Origin: Gammaproteobacteria bacterium | Lineage (GTDB): Bacteria > Pseudomonadota > Gammaproteobacteria > Ga0077536 | Direction of reading: 5' to 3' | Assembly: GCA_009692265.1 (NCBI GenBank) | Contig: SHZM01000004.1 | Location: 1 to 64,000, forward strand | Length of the DNA stretch: 64,000 nt | Shown here: positions 41,666 through 50,557 of the stretch, piece after piece | Numbering within the stretch: position 1 is the first letter of the stretch | Layout of the letters: each line of letters opens with the position of its first letter | Notes under the pieces: generated by a model | Database searches by the model: none | What the model saw: only the letters and a program-made list of their open reading frames with translations | What the model was told of the DNA's origin: nothing | Translations under genes and position numbers: made by a program

Positions 41666-42472
41666 TTAGGGGGCTACTAATGGCCCGAGCTTCAGATAGT
41701 CCTGCACCGTCTGTCCCTTGCACTCTACGTCGAGCACGGGCGCGCCGAGGCCCTCGGCGAGGTCGCCCTCATCCACCGTGCGGAAGTCGAGGCTGAAGCG
41801 GATCCGCCCGCTCGTGACCGGCACCCCGCCGTGCAGATGCGCCCCAGAGAACAGCAGCAGCTCACCCCTGGCGAGGGAGAAGCGCTGCGCTTCGCTCGCA
41901 GGTGGGCGCACCAACGCATCGGGCGCGTGCGCCGGGAGCCAGCGACCGTCGGAGCCTAGCTGGGGCGGTTTGGTGTAATCGAGCAGCGCGGAGTCGTTGG
42001 CGATTGGGCGCGCGAAGTACTCCGGATAGAACGCGAAGCTCTCAGTCTCGTCGACGTCGTGCACCGCCAACCACCAGTTCACCTGGCACGCCGGGTTCGC
42101 GTACCAGGTGTCGCGATGGACCGCGTAGGCGCCGCGCGGCGCGGCCTCGGGCGCTAGGAACGCCGCTAGCGCGCGGACACGCACGGAGTCGACGCGCTGC
42201 TGCGACAGATCGAAGCCGGTCTCGGCGATTACCGCCGCGATCGCGGCCCACCAGCCGCTGTCCACCATCGCGTGCTCCCTCAGCCCGGCCAGCGCGGCGT
42301 GGACGTCGACCTCGGCGCTGCGCGGATCCGGTCCGAGGATGGTGCCGATCGCACCCATTACCCCGTCCACGAACGCCAGCGACGTCGGCGTCGCCGGCCT
42401 CCGAATAATCTCTCCGCCGTAGATCCGCGCGCGCAGTGCCGCGGCGCTCACGACAAACCCCCTACGAACCAT
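41666..42472 (-). CDS. 2OG-Fe(II) oxygenase-like protein
   Basis: Probable start MVRRGFVVSAAALRARIYGG; YAVHRDTWYANPACQVNWWLAVHDVDETESFAFYPEYF...FSLARGELLLFSGAHLHGGVPVTSGRIRFSLDFRTV (HxD...H arrangement). Confidence 0.7.
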   Translation of the reverse strand: MVRRGFVVSAAALRARIYGGEIIRRPATPTSLAFVDGVMGAIGTILGPDPRSAEVDVHAALAGLREHAMVDSGWWAAIAAVIAETGFDLSQQRVDSVRVRALAAFLAPEAAPRGAYAVHRDTWYANPACQVNWWLAVHDVDETESFAFYPEYFARPIANDSALLDYTKPPQLGSDGRWLPAHAPDALVRPPASEAQRFSLARGELLLFSGAHLHGGVPVTSGRIRFSLDFRTVDEGDLAEGLGAPVLDVECKGQTVQDYLKLGPLVAP

Positions 42473-42673
42473 CCCAGCACGTGCGCGCTTGCACCCGCGA
42501 CCGGCGTCTTGGTCCGCACACGGTAGAAGGCCAGGAGGATCGCAATGAACATATTCGCCACCAGCACGAACAGGTGAAAGGCCAACTGTACACGCCGAAC
42601 AAGCCCGAGACCAAGCGGGGTCGGCTATCAAAAGTGAACACCATCATCGTGTATTCGCGCGGCGTGTATCTCG

Positions 42674-44776
42674 TTAATGCGCGAGCGGGTCTGGTCGCAA
42701 CTGCACCTTGGCGAGAAACGAACTCGCTTGTTCGGAATGAAGCATGGGGTCGAGTCCATTTGTAAACCACAGGCCGCGCCCTTTCCACCCGGTATCGAGA
42801 TTGTCGATGCGCCCGTCCAGTCCACGTGTGTAGGTGTTCAATGGGTACGGCACCCGGATGGTGGTAAATGTTTCAGTTTTTGGATCGAAGGCGAGTAGCG
42901 CATCGGAGTTGGTACCATTCATGATCACCACATCCTTCCCAAGCCCTAGCGTGTCGAACTGGTCCACCCACAGGTAGTAATGCATGTCCGTGCTGCCGCG
43001 GGGATCATTGGCGCTAAACCCTTGCGCGCGCGGCCCAGGCGTTGGCCACAAGGTCCAACCTTCCGAACATTGCGCGCCATCGCCCCAGGTTTGTTGACAA
43101 CGACTGCGCTCGAATTTTGCGAGTTGGCCACTGCCTGCGAGTGCTGTCCATACCTGGCCCGTGCTGTCCACATCCACGCCGCGTGGCCCGATGCCGGGCG
43201 CGGGCGGCAAAAATGCCTCGTGCTTGTTAGTCGCCGGGTCATAGCGCAAAAGCCAGCCAGGTTCGCCCGGAGGGCTCGAAATACCGGGTGGGATGGCCGA
43301 CCACACCGCGCGATCCCGCGGGTTGGGGATCACGCCATATTGAAAGCCAACCAACGAGCGATCGGCTTTACCGTCGCCATCGGTATCCAAACGCACCTCG
43401 GAATAACCAATCGCCTGTTCGAGCGTTGCGGGGTTTTTCGGATCGTACTTCGCGGGATTAAACCAACCGACTGCGAAGTCGTCACCGCTCGTCCAAATCA
43501 CGCCGTCAGCATCAAATTGCAAATGATGTGTGCCCGTGCAGGTATCGACGAGTTCCCAGGTTTTCGATTTCGGATCGTAAACGCCAAGTTGACGATGGTG
43601 GTGGTTGTTGATGATGACGGGATCGTCTTGGCAAAATTTTGGCAGGTCCTGCGCCCATTGCCGTCGGATTTGGGTGGTTAACCAGACTCGACCTTGCGCA
43701 TCCATCATGGGGTTATGCGGATTCGCGGGATTTTTATACACGCCTGTATGTGATGGCTCACCCCCCGGCCAAGGATCGCCTAACGAACCAAAACCATAGG
43801 GAGACGTTACATCGCCATTCAGCGCTTTATACGTTTGTTGTCCCCACGGCGTACTGAAGCCATCGCGCGTCGGCACTTTGATGCGCTCAGCGCGGTGCGT
43901 GTTGGGGTCGACGACCAGCAAATAATCGTTCGCAAGATCAACCCCGTACACCGGCCCATTGGCATTGACGGTTGGGTTGCGTTTATCGGTCGCGATCTCA
44001 TCATGCGCATAGGTGAACTCATCGCCCCACGCCCATTGCGTGATCACGAAATTACGTTCGATCCCACGTGGCCGTGGTGGCGCTTGCGGCACCGCGCCCT
44101 GCGCCAGCTGCGTGCCCCATGCCGTCATCGCGGATAAAAGACGCGCACGCCCAAGCGTATCGGCGAAATAATTCATGCCGGCGGCTTTTAGGAATCCGTG
44201 ATCGAAAGCCGCGCTTTCCGCCAACCTAGTGGGCGGGCTACCCACCTGATGACACAGCACGCAACTGAGCTTGAACTGCGCAAACCATTGCGCGGGGCCA
44301 GCAAATGGATCGCGCGTTTGTGCCTTACTCTCGTGACTGAAGACTCCGCCCTCGCCCGCGGCATTGGCAAGGCCAAACGCGCCAACAGGCGGCGCAAACA
44401 AAGTAAGCCAATAGCTTGCGGGATAAACCTGCGCGGCCTCGAGTGCATCCGCCGCAGCCGCAACTTTAAGGGTTAGTTGTGTACCGACCGCGGCCTCCAC
44501 CGGACTCGAATCGACCAAGCCATAACCACGTACCCACATCTTGAAATTGACCGCGGGTAATTCCGGTACCACGAATTTTCCCGCCTCGTCGGTCACCACG
44601 ATTTTGCGCAGTGGTGTGGGCGTTGCCGTCGTTTCCGCGATGACCCACACGCCGGCTTCCGGCGCGCCCGTGGCGTTCACGACGTTGCCACTGATGAAAT
44701 CTTCCACGGCGAGTGCGCGCCCCGCCACCAGCATGATCGAGAACAGCCATGCACTGGGCACTTTCATATCCACCAA
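42674..44776 (-). CDS. Secreted carboxypeptidase-regulatory-like / streptogramin-lyase-like protein with a CxxCH motif
   Basis: Signal peptide; SGNVVNATGAPEAGVWVIAETTATPTPLRKIVVTDEAGKFVVPELPAVNF; KLSCVLCHQVG; repeated Vgb-like segments RGVDVDSTGQVWTALAGSGQLAKFERSRC. Confidence 0.75.
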   Translation of the reverse strand: MVDMKVPSAWLFSIMLVAGRALAVEDFISGNVVNATGAPEAGVWVIAETTATPTPLRKIVVTDEAGKFVVPELPAVNFKMWVRGYGLVDSSPVEAAVGTQLTLKVAAAADALEAAQVYPASYWLTLFAPPVGAFGLANAAGEGGVFSHESKAQTRDPFAGPAQWFAQFKLSCVLCHQVGSPPTRLAESAAFDHGFLKAAGMNYFADTLGRARLLSAMTAWGTQLAQGAVPQAPPRPRGIERNFVITQWAWGDEFTYAHDEIATDKRNPTVNANGPVYGVDLANDYLLVVDPNTHRAERIKVPTRDGFSTPWGQQTYKALNGDVTSPYGFGSLGDPWPGGEPSHTGVYKNPANPHNPMMDAQGRVWLTTQIRRQWAQDLPKFCQDDPVIINNHHHRQLGVYDPKSKTWELVDTCTGTHHLQFDADGVIWTSGDDFAVGWFNPAKYDPKNPATLEQAIGYSEVRLDTDGDGKADRSLVGFQYGVIPNPRDRAVWSAIPPGISSPPGEPGWLLRYDPATNKHEAFLPPAPGIGPRGVDVDSTGQVWTALAGSGQLAKFERSRCQQTWGDGAQCSEGWTLWPTPGPRAQGFSANDPRGSTDMHYYLWVDQFDTLGLGKDVVIMNGTNSDALLAFDPKTETFTTIRVPYPLNTYTRGLDGRIDNLDTGWKGRGLWFTNGLDPMLHSEQASSFLAKVQLRPDPLAH

Positions 44777-44884
44777 TCCTCGCGCTTTGTGTGGCGACAG
44801 TTTAGGTAATTTTCCGTCAGCATCGCTTAGTTAATTGGCTTCCCATCGCGGCGCTGCTCGCATTACGACGCGCGGGATGGCTGA

Positions 44885-46072
44885 TTACACTACGTGATCG
44901 CGGCTCAGCGTCGCGATCTCTTCATCGCTCAGCCCAAGCGCACGCAGAATTTCGTCTTTATGCTCGCCCGCGGGTCCGATCGTTCGACGAAGCTGCGCTG
45001 GCGTGCGCGAGAGCGTAAACGCCGGAGCGACCAGCGCCAAAGTGTCACCGGACGGTGTCGGAACATCCGTCGCCAGGGCGAGGTACTGTACTTGGCGATC
45101 CGCGAAGACCTCATTCATTTTGTAGATCGGTCCACACGGTACGCCGGCCGAATTGAGCGCGGCGATGAGATCACCGGAAGACCAGGTTACCGTCCGCGCG
45201 CTGATCGCGTCGTTCAGCGCGACGCGCTGCGCCGAACGGAGATCGGCGGTGGCGAAGTCAGGCTGGTGGATGAGTTCCGGTGCCTCCAACGCGGTGCATA
45301 GTCGCGCGTAAATTGTATTTCCACTGGCGGCAATATTGACGAAACCATCAGCGGTTGGATACACACTGGTGGGCATCGAGGTTGGATGATCGTTGCCCGC
45401 CTGGCCAGGAATTTCGCCATCGACGAGCCAGCGAGCGGCTTGAAAATCCATGACGTTGATCATCGCCGCGAGCAGCGAGGTCGTTACCCATTGGCCGCGC
45501 CCCGATTGAGTACGCTCGGCGAGCGCGATCAAAATACCGAGCGCCGCGAATAAACCAGCACTAGAATCGGCAACCGCGGTGCCGGCGCGCAGCGGTCCTT
45601 GTCCCCGGTGCCCGGTCGTCCACATCAATCCCCCCATGCCCTGTGCGATTTGGTCGAACCCGGCGTGATCACGATACGGGCCGGTCTCCCCAAAGCCCGA
45701 AATGCTCGCGTAGATAAGGCGCGGATTCTCGGCAGCCAACGTGTCGTAGTCGATCCCAAGCCGTTGCTTAACCGCTGGTCGATAGTTCTCGACCAAGATG
45801 TCCGTGGTGTGCACGAGTTGTTTTAGTATCGCGAGCCCGCGCGGGTCTTTCAGGTTTAAGGTCAGCGAACGTTTATTGCGATGGAGGTTCTGAAAATCGC
45901 CACCGCCGCGGTTGCCTAAGCCGTCGTCACCTTCCTTCGGTTGTTCGATCTTGATGACATCCGCACCCCAATCGGCGAACTGCCGCACGCAGGTGGGTCC
46001 TGAGCGCAGGCGAGTGAGATCTATTACCCGCAGATGGGCTAGCGCGCCCCGAGTCATGGTTCGCGGGGTCAT
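44885..46072 (-). CDS. CaiB/BaiF (family III) CoA-transferase
   Basis: HLRVIDLTRLRSGPTCVRQFADWGADVIKIEQPKEGDDGLGNRGGGDFQNLHRNKRSLTLNLKDPRG...DILVENYRPAVKQRLGIDYDTL. Confidence 0.93.
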   Translation of the reverse strand: MTPRTMTRGALAHLRVIDLTRLRSGPTCVRQFADWGADVIKIEQPKEGDDGLGNRGGGDFQNLHRNKRSLTLNLKDPRGLAILKQLVHTTDILVENYRPAVKQRLGIDYDTLAAENPRLIYASISGFGETGPYRDHAGFDQIAQGMGGLMWTTGHRGQGPLRAGTAVADSSAGLFAALGILIALAERTQSGRGQWVTTSLLAAMINVMDFQAARWLVDGEIPGQAGNDHPTSMPTSVYPTADGFVNIAASGNTIYARLCTALEAPELIHQPDFATADLRSAQRVALNDAISARTVTWSSGDLIAALNSAGVPCGPIYKMNEVFADRQVQYLALATDVPTPSGDTLALVAPAFTLSRTPAQLRRTIGPAGEHKDEILRALGLSDEEIATLSRDHVV

Positions 46073-46917
46073 GCTGTGCGGACTGCCCAGCGCCCGGATT
46101 CAACCTGCTGAAAGAATTGTTCGACGAGATAATTGAACAGTGCAGGCTCTTCTAGGTTCAGGACATGTCCACTATTGGGCAGCACGGCAAGCGCTGCAGC
46201 CGGCAGGGTGCGTTTCAACATCAGACTGGGTTCGAGGGTTGGTTCGTCTTCGTCGCCGGCGACGATCAAGGTAGGCGTCGTCGTCGCGCGGAGCAAGTCG
46301 GTAAGTTGGTACAGCGACGATCGTCGCCCTTGGTAACCCGCCATGGTATTGGCCGAGCCGAGATCGGAGTGATCCGAAAAGATTCGAATGAATTCGGCGA
46401 ACCCGCGCGGATCTTTCGCCTTCAATTGCACCCGGCCTGGCCCATGGCCGTAGGTCGAAGCGAAGTGCGCAATCCCTTGGGTGCGAATCAACGCCGCGTT
46501 CTCGCGGGCGTGGGCTTGAAATTCAAGGTAACCATCAGGGTGCGCGCCATAGCCACAGCCCGCGACAACCAGGGACAGCGCTCGCGGGCCATGGCGTATG
46601 CCGAAATGCAAGGTCGCAAAGGCGCCCATCGAAAGTCCGACGATATGCGCTTGTGCGATGTCGAGGCCGTCGAGCACGGCAAGGATGTCGTCACGTGCGT
46701 GGTCCTGCGAATAGCTGTCGCTCGACTCCGGAACCGCGGAGGGCGGATAACCCCGTGCATTAAACGTGATGCATCGATAACGCCGCGCGAAATGCCGCAC
46801 CTGGGGCTCCCAACTGCGAGAGTCGCCCGCGAATTCGTGGACGAAGACGACAGGCGTGCCGGTGCCAGTCTCTTCGTAATAGAGGTTGACGCCGTCGGCG
46901 GTGGTGATTGAGGACAT
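46069..46917 (-). CDS. Alpha/beta hydrolase; 4-nt overlap with the CoA-transferase start
   Basis: VNLYYEETGTGTPVVFVHEFAGDSRSWEPQVRHFARRYRCITFNARGYPPSAVP...IVGLSMGAFATLHFGIRHG. Confidence 0.93.
   Translation of the reverse strand: MSSITTADGVNLYYEETGTGTPVVFVHEFAGDSRSWEPQVRHFARRYRCITFNARGYPPSAVPESSDSYSQDHARDDILAVLDGLDIAQAHIVGLSMGAFATLHFGIRHGPRALSLVVAGCGYGAHPDGYLEFQAHARENAALIRTQGIAHFASTYGHGPGRVQLKAKDPRGFAEFIRIFSDHSDLGSANTMAGYQGRRSSLYQLTDLLRATTTPTLIVAGDEDEPTLEPSLMLKRTLPAAALAVLPNSGHVLNLEEPALFNYLVEQFFQQVESGRWAVRTA
46743..46797. repeat. 55-bp direct repeat, copy 1 (inside alpha/beta hydrolase gene)
   Basis: GCGGATAACCCCGTGCATTAAACGTGATGCATCGATAACGCCGCGCGAAATGCCG identical to 48598-48652. Confidence 0.9.
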
Positions 46918-47177
46918 GTCGCGGTTCTCGTCAGTTAGGTTCGTCGAGCGCCATGGCGGTCGTGACGCGTCGGCGCGGGAGCGCTGATTATCCTAGAAAC
47001 GGCAGTTGAACGTCGTGCGCTGTGTGTTCCTTGGTGTGCAGGGCAAGGCGCGACGAGGAGGAATAGCGAGCACATCCTCCGAGTTCCAACGCCGCCATGC
47101 GCGTCGGGGGACGCGCTGAGCATGACTTAGCGAGGCGCACTCTCAAGGTAAGACTGGGAAACGCTGTCAGGTTTATT

Positions 47178-48480
47178 GTGCGTCCAGCGAAGGCTGGCGT
47201 GTTCAGCAGGAGACAGCCTGCCGGGGTAGAAATCAGGGCCCCGTAGCTAAAATGGCGGCGTGTTGGGAGACCGCTACGTTGAAGCCTATCGACAACGTCA
47301 TCGTGAGGATGGCGGCGAATTATCAGGCCGTAGCGCAAGCGAACGAGAAGTGGCCTCGAAATGACAGTGACCCGGAGGCTGAGCTCGCAATAAACGGGTG
47401 AAGGCAGCAAGTGGGCGACGCACACTGATTGAGGCGGCGGCACTCTCCGGCGGGTTGATTATCAACGGCATGATGACCAGGACATGCTAAGCAACTGGAG
47501 AGACCCGTCTCGTCCCGACGAGAAATAGTCGGAGCAAGGTAGGCCGTATAACCGGTGCTCCCGGGAAAGCGGCCGACGATGAGCGGGAGTCGGACGGGCT
47601 CGTAGTAGCGAGGAGCCGGGTTAACGTCCGTGGAGCGAAGGGGCCTTGCCTTGAGTAGAGGTTTCGTCAACACGGGGGGCCGGGGCGAGATGATAAAGGC
47701 GCCTATGGAATTGCAAGACCTGAGACGGAAGCTATACGCCAAGGCGAAGGCTGAAGGGACGTGGCGATGTTGGGGGCTGTACGTGCATGTCTGTATGTTG
47801 AACATGCGCGTTATGCGGATGACATTGTGGTGCTGGTCGATGCGCATTCGCGCCACGACTGGCTGCTGCGGGCGGTGAAGAAACGATTACGAGAAGAGTT
47901 AGCCAAGCTGCACGTAGAAATTAATGAAGCGAAGAGCCGCAAGGTCGATCTCTGCCGAAGCGAGAGCTTTGGTTTTTTGGGCTTCGACTTTCGCCGAGTC
48001 CGTAGTCGACGCGGGGTCTGGCGAGCGCAGTACACGCCGATGCTGAAGAAGCGCACGGCGTTATTGCACCAGCTCAAGGAAGTGTTCCGTCGCCATTGTT
48101 CGCAGCCTGTGGGAGGGGTGGTGGCAAGCATCGCCCCGATCTTGCGAGGTTGGGTGAACTATTTTGCGGTGGGGCATTCGAGTCGGTGTCTTCGTTACGT
48201 TAAGGACTGGGTTTCGCCGTAGATACGACACTATTTGATGCGTTCCCGGCAGGGTCACGGCTTTGGTTGGCGGCGATGGAGTAGGCGTTGGTTGTATGAC
48301 GCATTGGGACCGTTTAACGAGTACCGACTACGTCGACCCGCGCAGAAAGTTGTGCCGACCGGATAGGTCGCATAAGCCTTGGCGCGAAACTGACAGGAAA
48401 GCGTAGTGCGGGAAAACCGCTCGCTGCGTTTGCGGTGGCGGGGGCTGGAAACGAGGCAGGGTCGAGATGCTGTGACACTC
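47178..48480 (+). mobile_element. Degraded group II intron (boundaries approximate)
   Basis: Intron-like 5' GTGCGTCCAGCGAAGGCTGGCGTG at 47178; group II intron RT/maturase pieces; domain-V-like hairpin AAGCGTAG TGCGGGAAAACCGC TCG CTGCGTTT at 48399-48431. Confidence 0.72.
47630..48360 (+). pseudogene. Group II intron reverse transcriptase/maturase, internally deleted and with in-frame TAG (48220-48222)
   Basis: MIKAPMELQDLRRKLYAKAKAEGTWRCWGLYVHVC joins out of frame to LYVEHARYADDIVVLVDAH (YADD) near 47793; maturase FLGFDFRRVRSRRGVWRAQYTPMLKKR...ILRGWVNYFAVGHSSRCLRYVKDWVSP*IRHYLMRSRQGHGFGWRRWSRRWLYDALGPFNEYRLRRPAQKVVPTG. Confidence 0.82.
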
Positions 48481-48597
48481 GCGTACGAAAGGGCGAGCAA
48501 CAGAGAACACAAACTTCGACCTACACCGGCGCGCCAGTCCTCGACCCTACTTGGAGATTTAACACCGCCGCGCTAATTAAACCTGACACCGTTTTCC

Positions 48598-48652
48598 GCG
48601 GATAACCCCGTGCATTAAACGTGATGCATCGATAACGCCGCGCGAAATGCCG
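48598..48652. repeat. 55-bp direct repeat, copy 2 (intergenic hydrolase-gene fragment)
   Basis: Identical to 46743-46797; minus-strand translation FARRYRCITFNARGYPR matches the hydrolase. Confidence 0.9.
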
Positions 48653-49040
48653 AGCGAAACAGCCGCCGCTGACCAGTCCTTCAGGAGCCTTCCATTTCCC
48701 CGCACTCGACGCTCGATTCCGTGGGATAGGGCTGGCAAAGGGCAGTGCCGGGAATAAATAGCACGCGCCAAACGTCATCTTTTCGACGGGCACGAAAGCG
48801 CCCAATGAACCCGATAGGCGTTGCCAGCAGGACAGGGGCTGCCGGAAACGGCGGCACTTCTTGACGTTACAAGAGGAGATATGCCTTGAGCATGATCGAA
48901 CTGATGGATAAGGCGCTTCGTATAACCGCGAGCTTGTCAGAAATCTTGTGTGTGAGCCGTTGTTGATTAATCGGCGACACTGAATCGGTCTCCGAATTGT
49001 ATCGCGAATTGTGCCTTGGCTTGAGCCCAGGCGATAGGTT

Positions 49041-49108
49041 TCACCGAAACCGCGGCATCACCTCCTGCGCGAAGCGCTCCAAGCTTTCGCTAAAGATTGC
49101 TGGCGTAA
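49041..49108 (-). pseudogene. C-terminal relic of an LLM-class oxidoreductase
   Basis: Minus translation AIFSESLERFAQEVMPRFR* aligns with the end of the gene at 282-1331 (KILESLRLFADEIMPRYRD). Confidence 0.55.
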
Positions 49109-49249
49109 ATCGGGGACACCCATCGATTCGGAACTAATTTTTTTGGGGAGGGATCAGTGGGTGTCCCGTATTCGCCCCGTATTCTCTGACCTGCCGGTGT
49201 CCCCGTATTTCGGTCCCGTCAATTCGCTGGACGTTCCATAATTCTTGCA

Positions 49250-49633
49250 CTAACAGGCTAGCGCGACGTGCAGTTGGCTCAACGACTTGTCTGTCGTCAG
49301 AAGGCGCAGCGTTTCGACCTCACACTGTGCGAGCAACAAGCGGTCGAACGGATCAGCGTGGGGCGTTTTTACATATTCCACGGCCAACGCGTGTCGCATC
49401 GTGACGTCAAGGCTTTGGAATCCTGCTTCGGCGATGGCGGCCTCTAGTTGCGCCAATGGGAAACCGAGGTGGTGCTTGCCGAGAGCCACTTTGATGACGA
49501 TTTCCCAGACGCTGCCACTACTTACCCAGCAGTCATTGGCTGGATCTGTGAGTACCTCTCGAGCCCGCGCTGAGAGTCGCGGACTGTCCGCAAGCGCCCA
49601 AAGCACGATATGTGTGTCGAGCAGAATCCTCAC
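49250..49633 (-). CDS. PIN-domain toxin (VapC-like)
   Basis: MRILLDTHIVLWALADSPRLSARAREVLTDPANDCWVSSGSVWEIVIKVALGKHHLGFPLAQ...HADPFDRLLLAQCEVETLRLLTTDKSL. Confidence 0.93.
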   Translation of the reverse strand: MRILLDTHIVLWALADSPRLSARAREVLTDPANDCWVSSGSVWEIVIKVALGKHHLGFPLAQLEAAIAEAGFQSLDVTMRHALAVEYVKTPHADPFDRLLLAQCEVETLRLLTTDKSLSQLHVALAC

Positions 49634-49881
49634 GGTTCTGCAGCCGTGCCGAAAAGGCGCTTGACCTGTGTCTTGGTCAAGGGTTTGGCGACATCATCCA
49701 ACAATTTTTGCGGTAAGCGCCCCTTAAGCACACCAAGTTTAATCCCGCGCTTTTTCGCCAGCTGGACGAGTTCGACCACGGACTTCCCGGCCCTCGCCAA
49801 TACCACCCGTTCGCCAGCCTCGGCCGCTTCTACCAACTGCGATAGAGTGGTTTTCGCCTCATGAATGTTAACTTTTCGCAT
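49630..49881 (-). CDS. Phd/YefM-type antitoxin
   Basis: MRKVNIHEAKTTLSQLVEAAEAGERVVLARAGKSVVELVQL; 4-nt overlap with the PIN toxin. Confidence 0.92.
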   Translation of the reverse strand: MRKVNIHEAKTTLSQLVEAAEAGERVVLARAGKSVVELVQLAKKRGIKLGVLKGRLPQKLLDDVAKPLTKTQVKRLFGTAAEP

Positions 49882-50218
49882 CGCACACCTCTATTTAGCT
49901 AATCATAGCTAAGCACAGGCGAAAGGTGCGCGCAAGCGAAGTAAATCTAGGTGTTTGCATTTTTATGGACACTCCGTGCGTAACTTGGAGAGGACCTTAA
50001 TTCTAAGCGCTGCACGAACCTCGTATTCATGTAATTCCCGAACAGAGGTGCTGGCCAGGGCGATATTGATCATGCCTTCAGACCACAGGTATGCGATGGT
50101 TGCATCCAGCATCGCCAAAGACGAGTCTTGCTTAGAATGTGTAGTGTGGCGGTGTACGGCTGACCGCGATCGTTCGAATTATTTTCGTTAACGCATAGAG
50201 GGAGGAGGTTCTGGGTTT

Positions 50219-50557
50219 ATGGCGTTCGAAAAAATATGCACATTGGATGATGTTTGGGAAGGCGACATGGCGTCCTTCGAGACAAGTGACGGAACTGGGG
50301 TTTTAGTCGTGTTTGCGAGCGGCGGCGAATTGAAGGCCTTTCAGAGTTTGTGTCCGCACCAAGGATTCGAATTGATCGACGGAAAGCTTGAAGGCCACGT
50401 GCTTACGTGCACGGCGCACCTGTGGGAGTTCGACGTGCGCAGCGGTAAAGGCGTTAATCCAATGGACTGCAGGCTGACGGTTTATCCAACGAAGATCGAA
50501 GGCAACGATGTCTATGTTGACGTTACGAAGGTCGCGCCATTCGATTCGTACTCGTAA
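50219..50557 (+). CDS. Rieske-type ferredoxin of a toluene/isoprene monooxygenase system (TmoC-like)
   Basis: CPHQGFELIDGKLEGHVLTCTAHLWEFDVRSGKGVNPMDCRLTVYPTKIEGNDVYVDV: CPH...CTAH Rieske motif. Confidence 0.87.
   Translation: MAFEKICTLDDVWEGDMASFETSDGTGVLVVFASGGELKAFQSLCPHQGFELIDGKLEGHVLTCTAHLWEFDVRSGKGVNPMDCRLTVYPTKIEGNDVYVDVTKVAPFDSYS

Noticed and set aside
46165-46911. 248-aa plus-strand ORF
   Set aside because: Antisense to the clear alpha/beta hydrolase.
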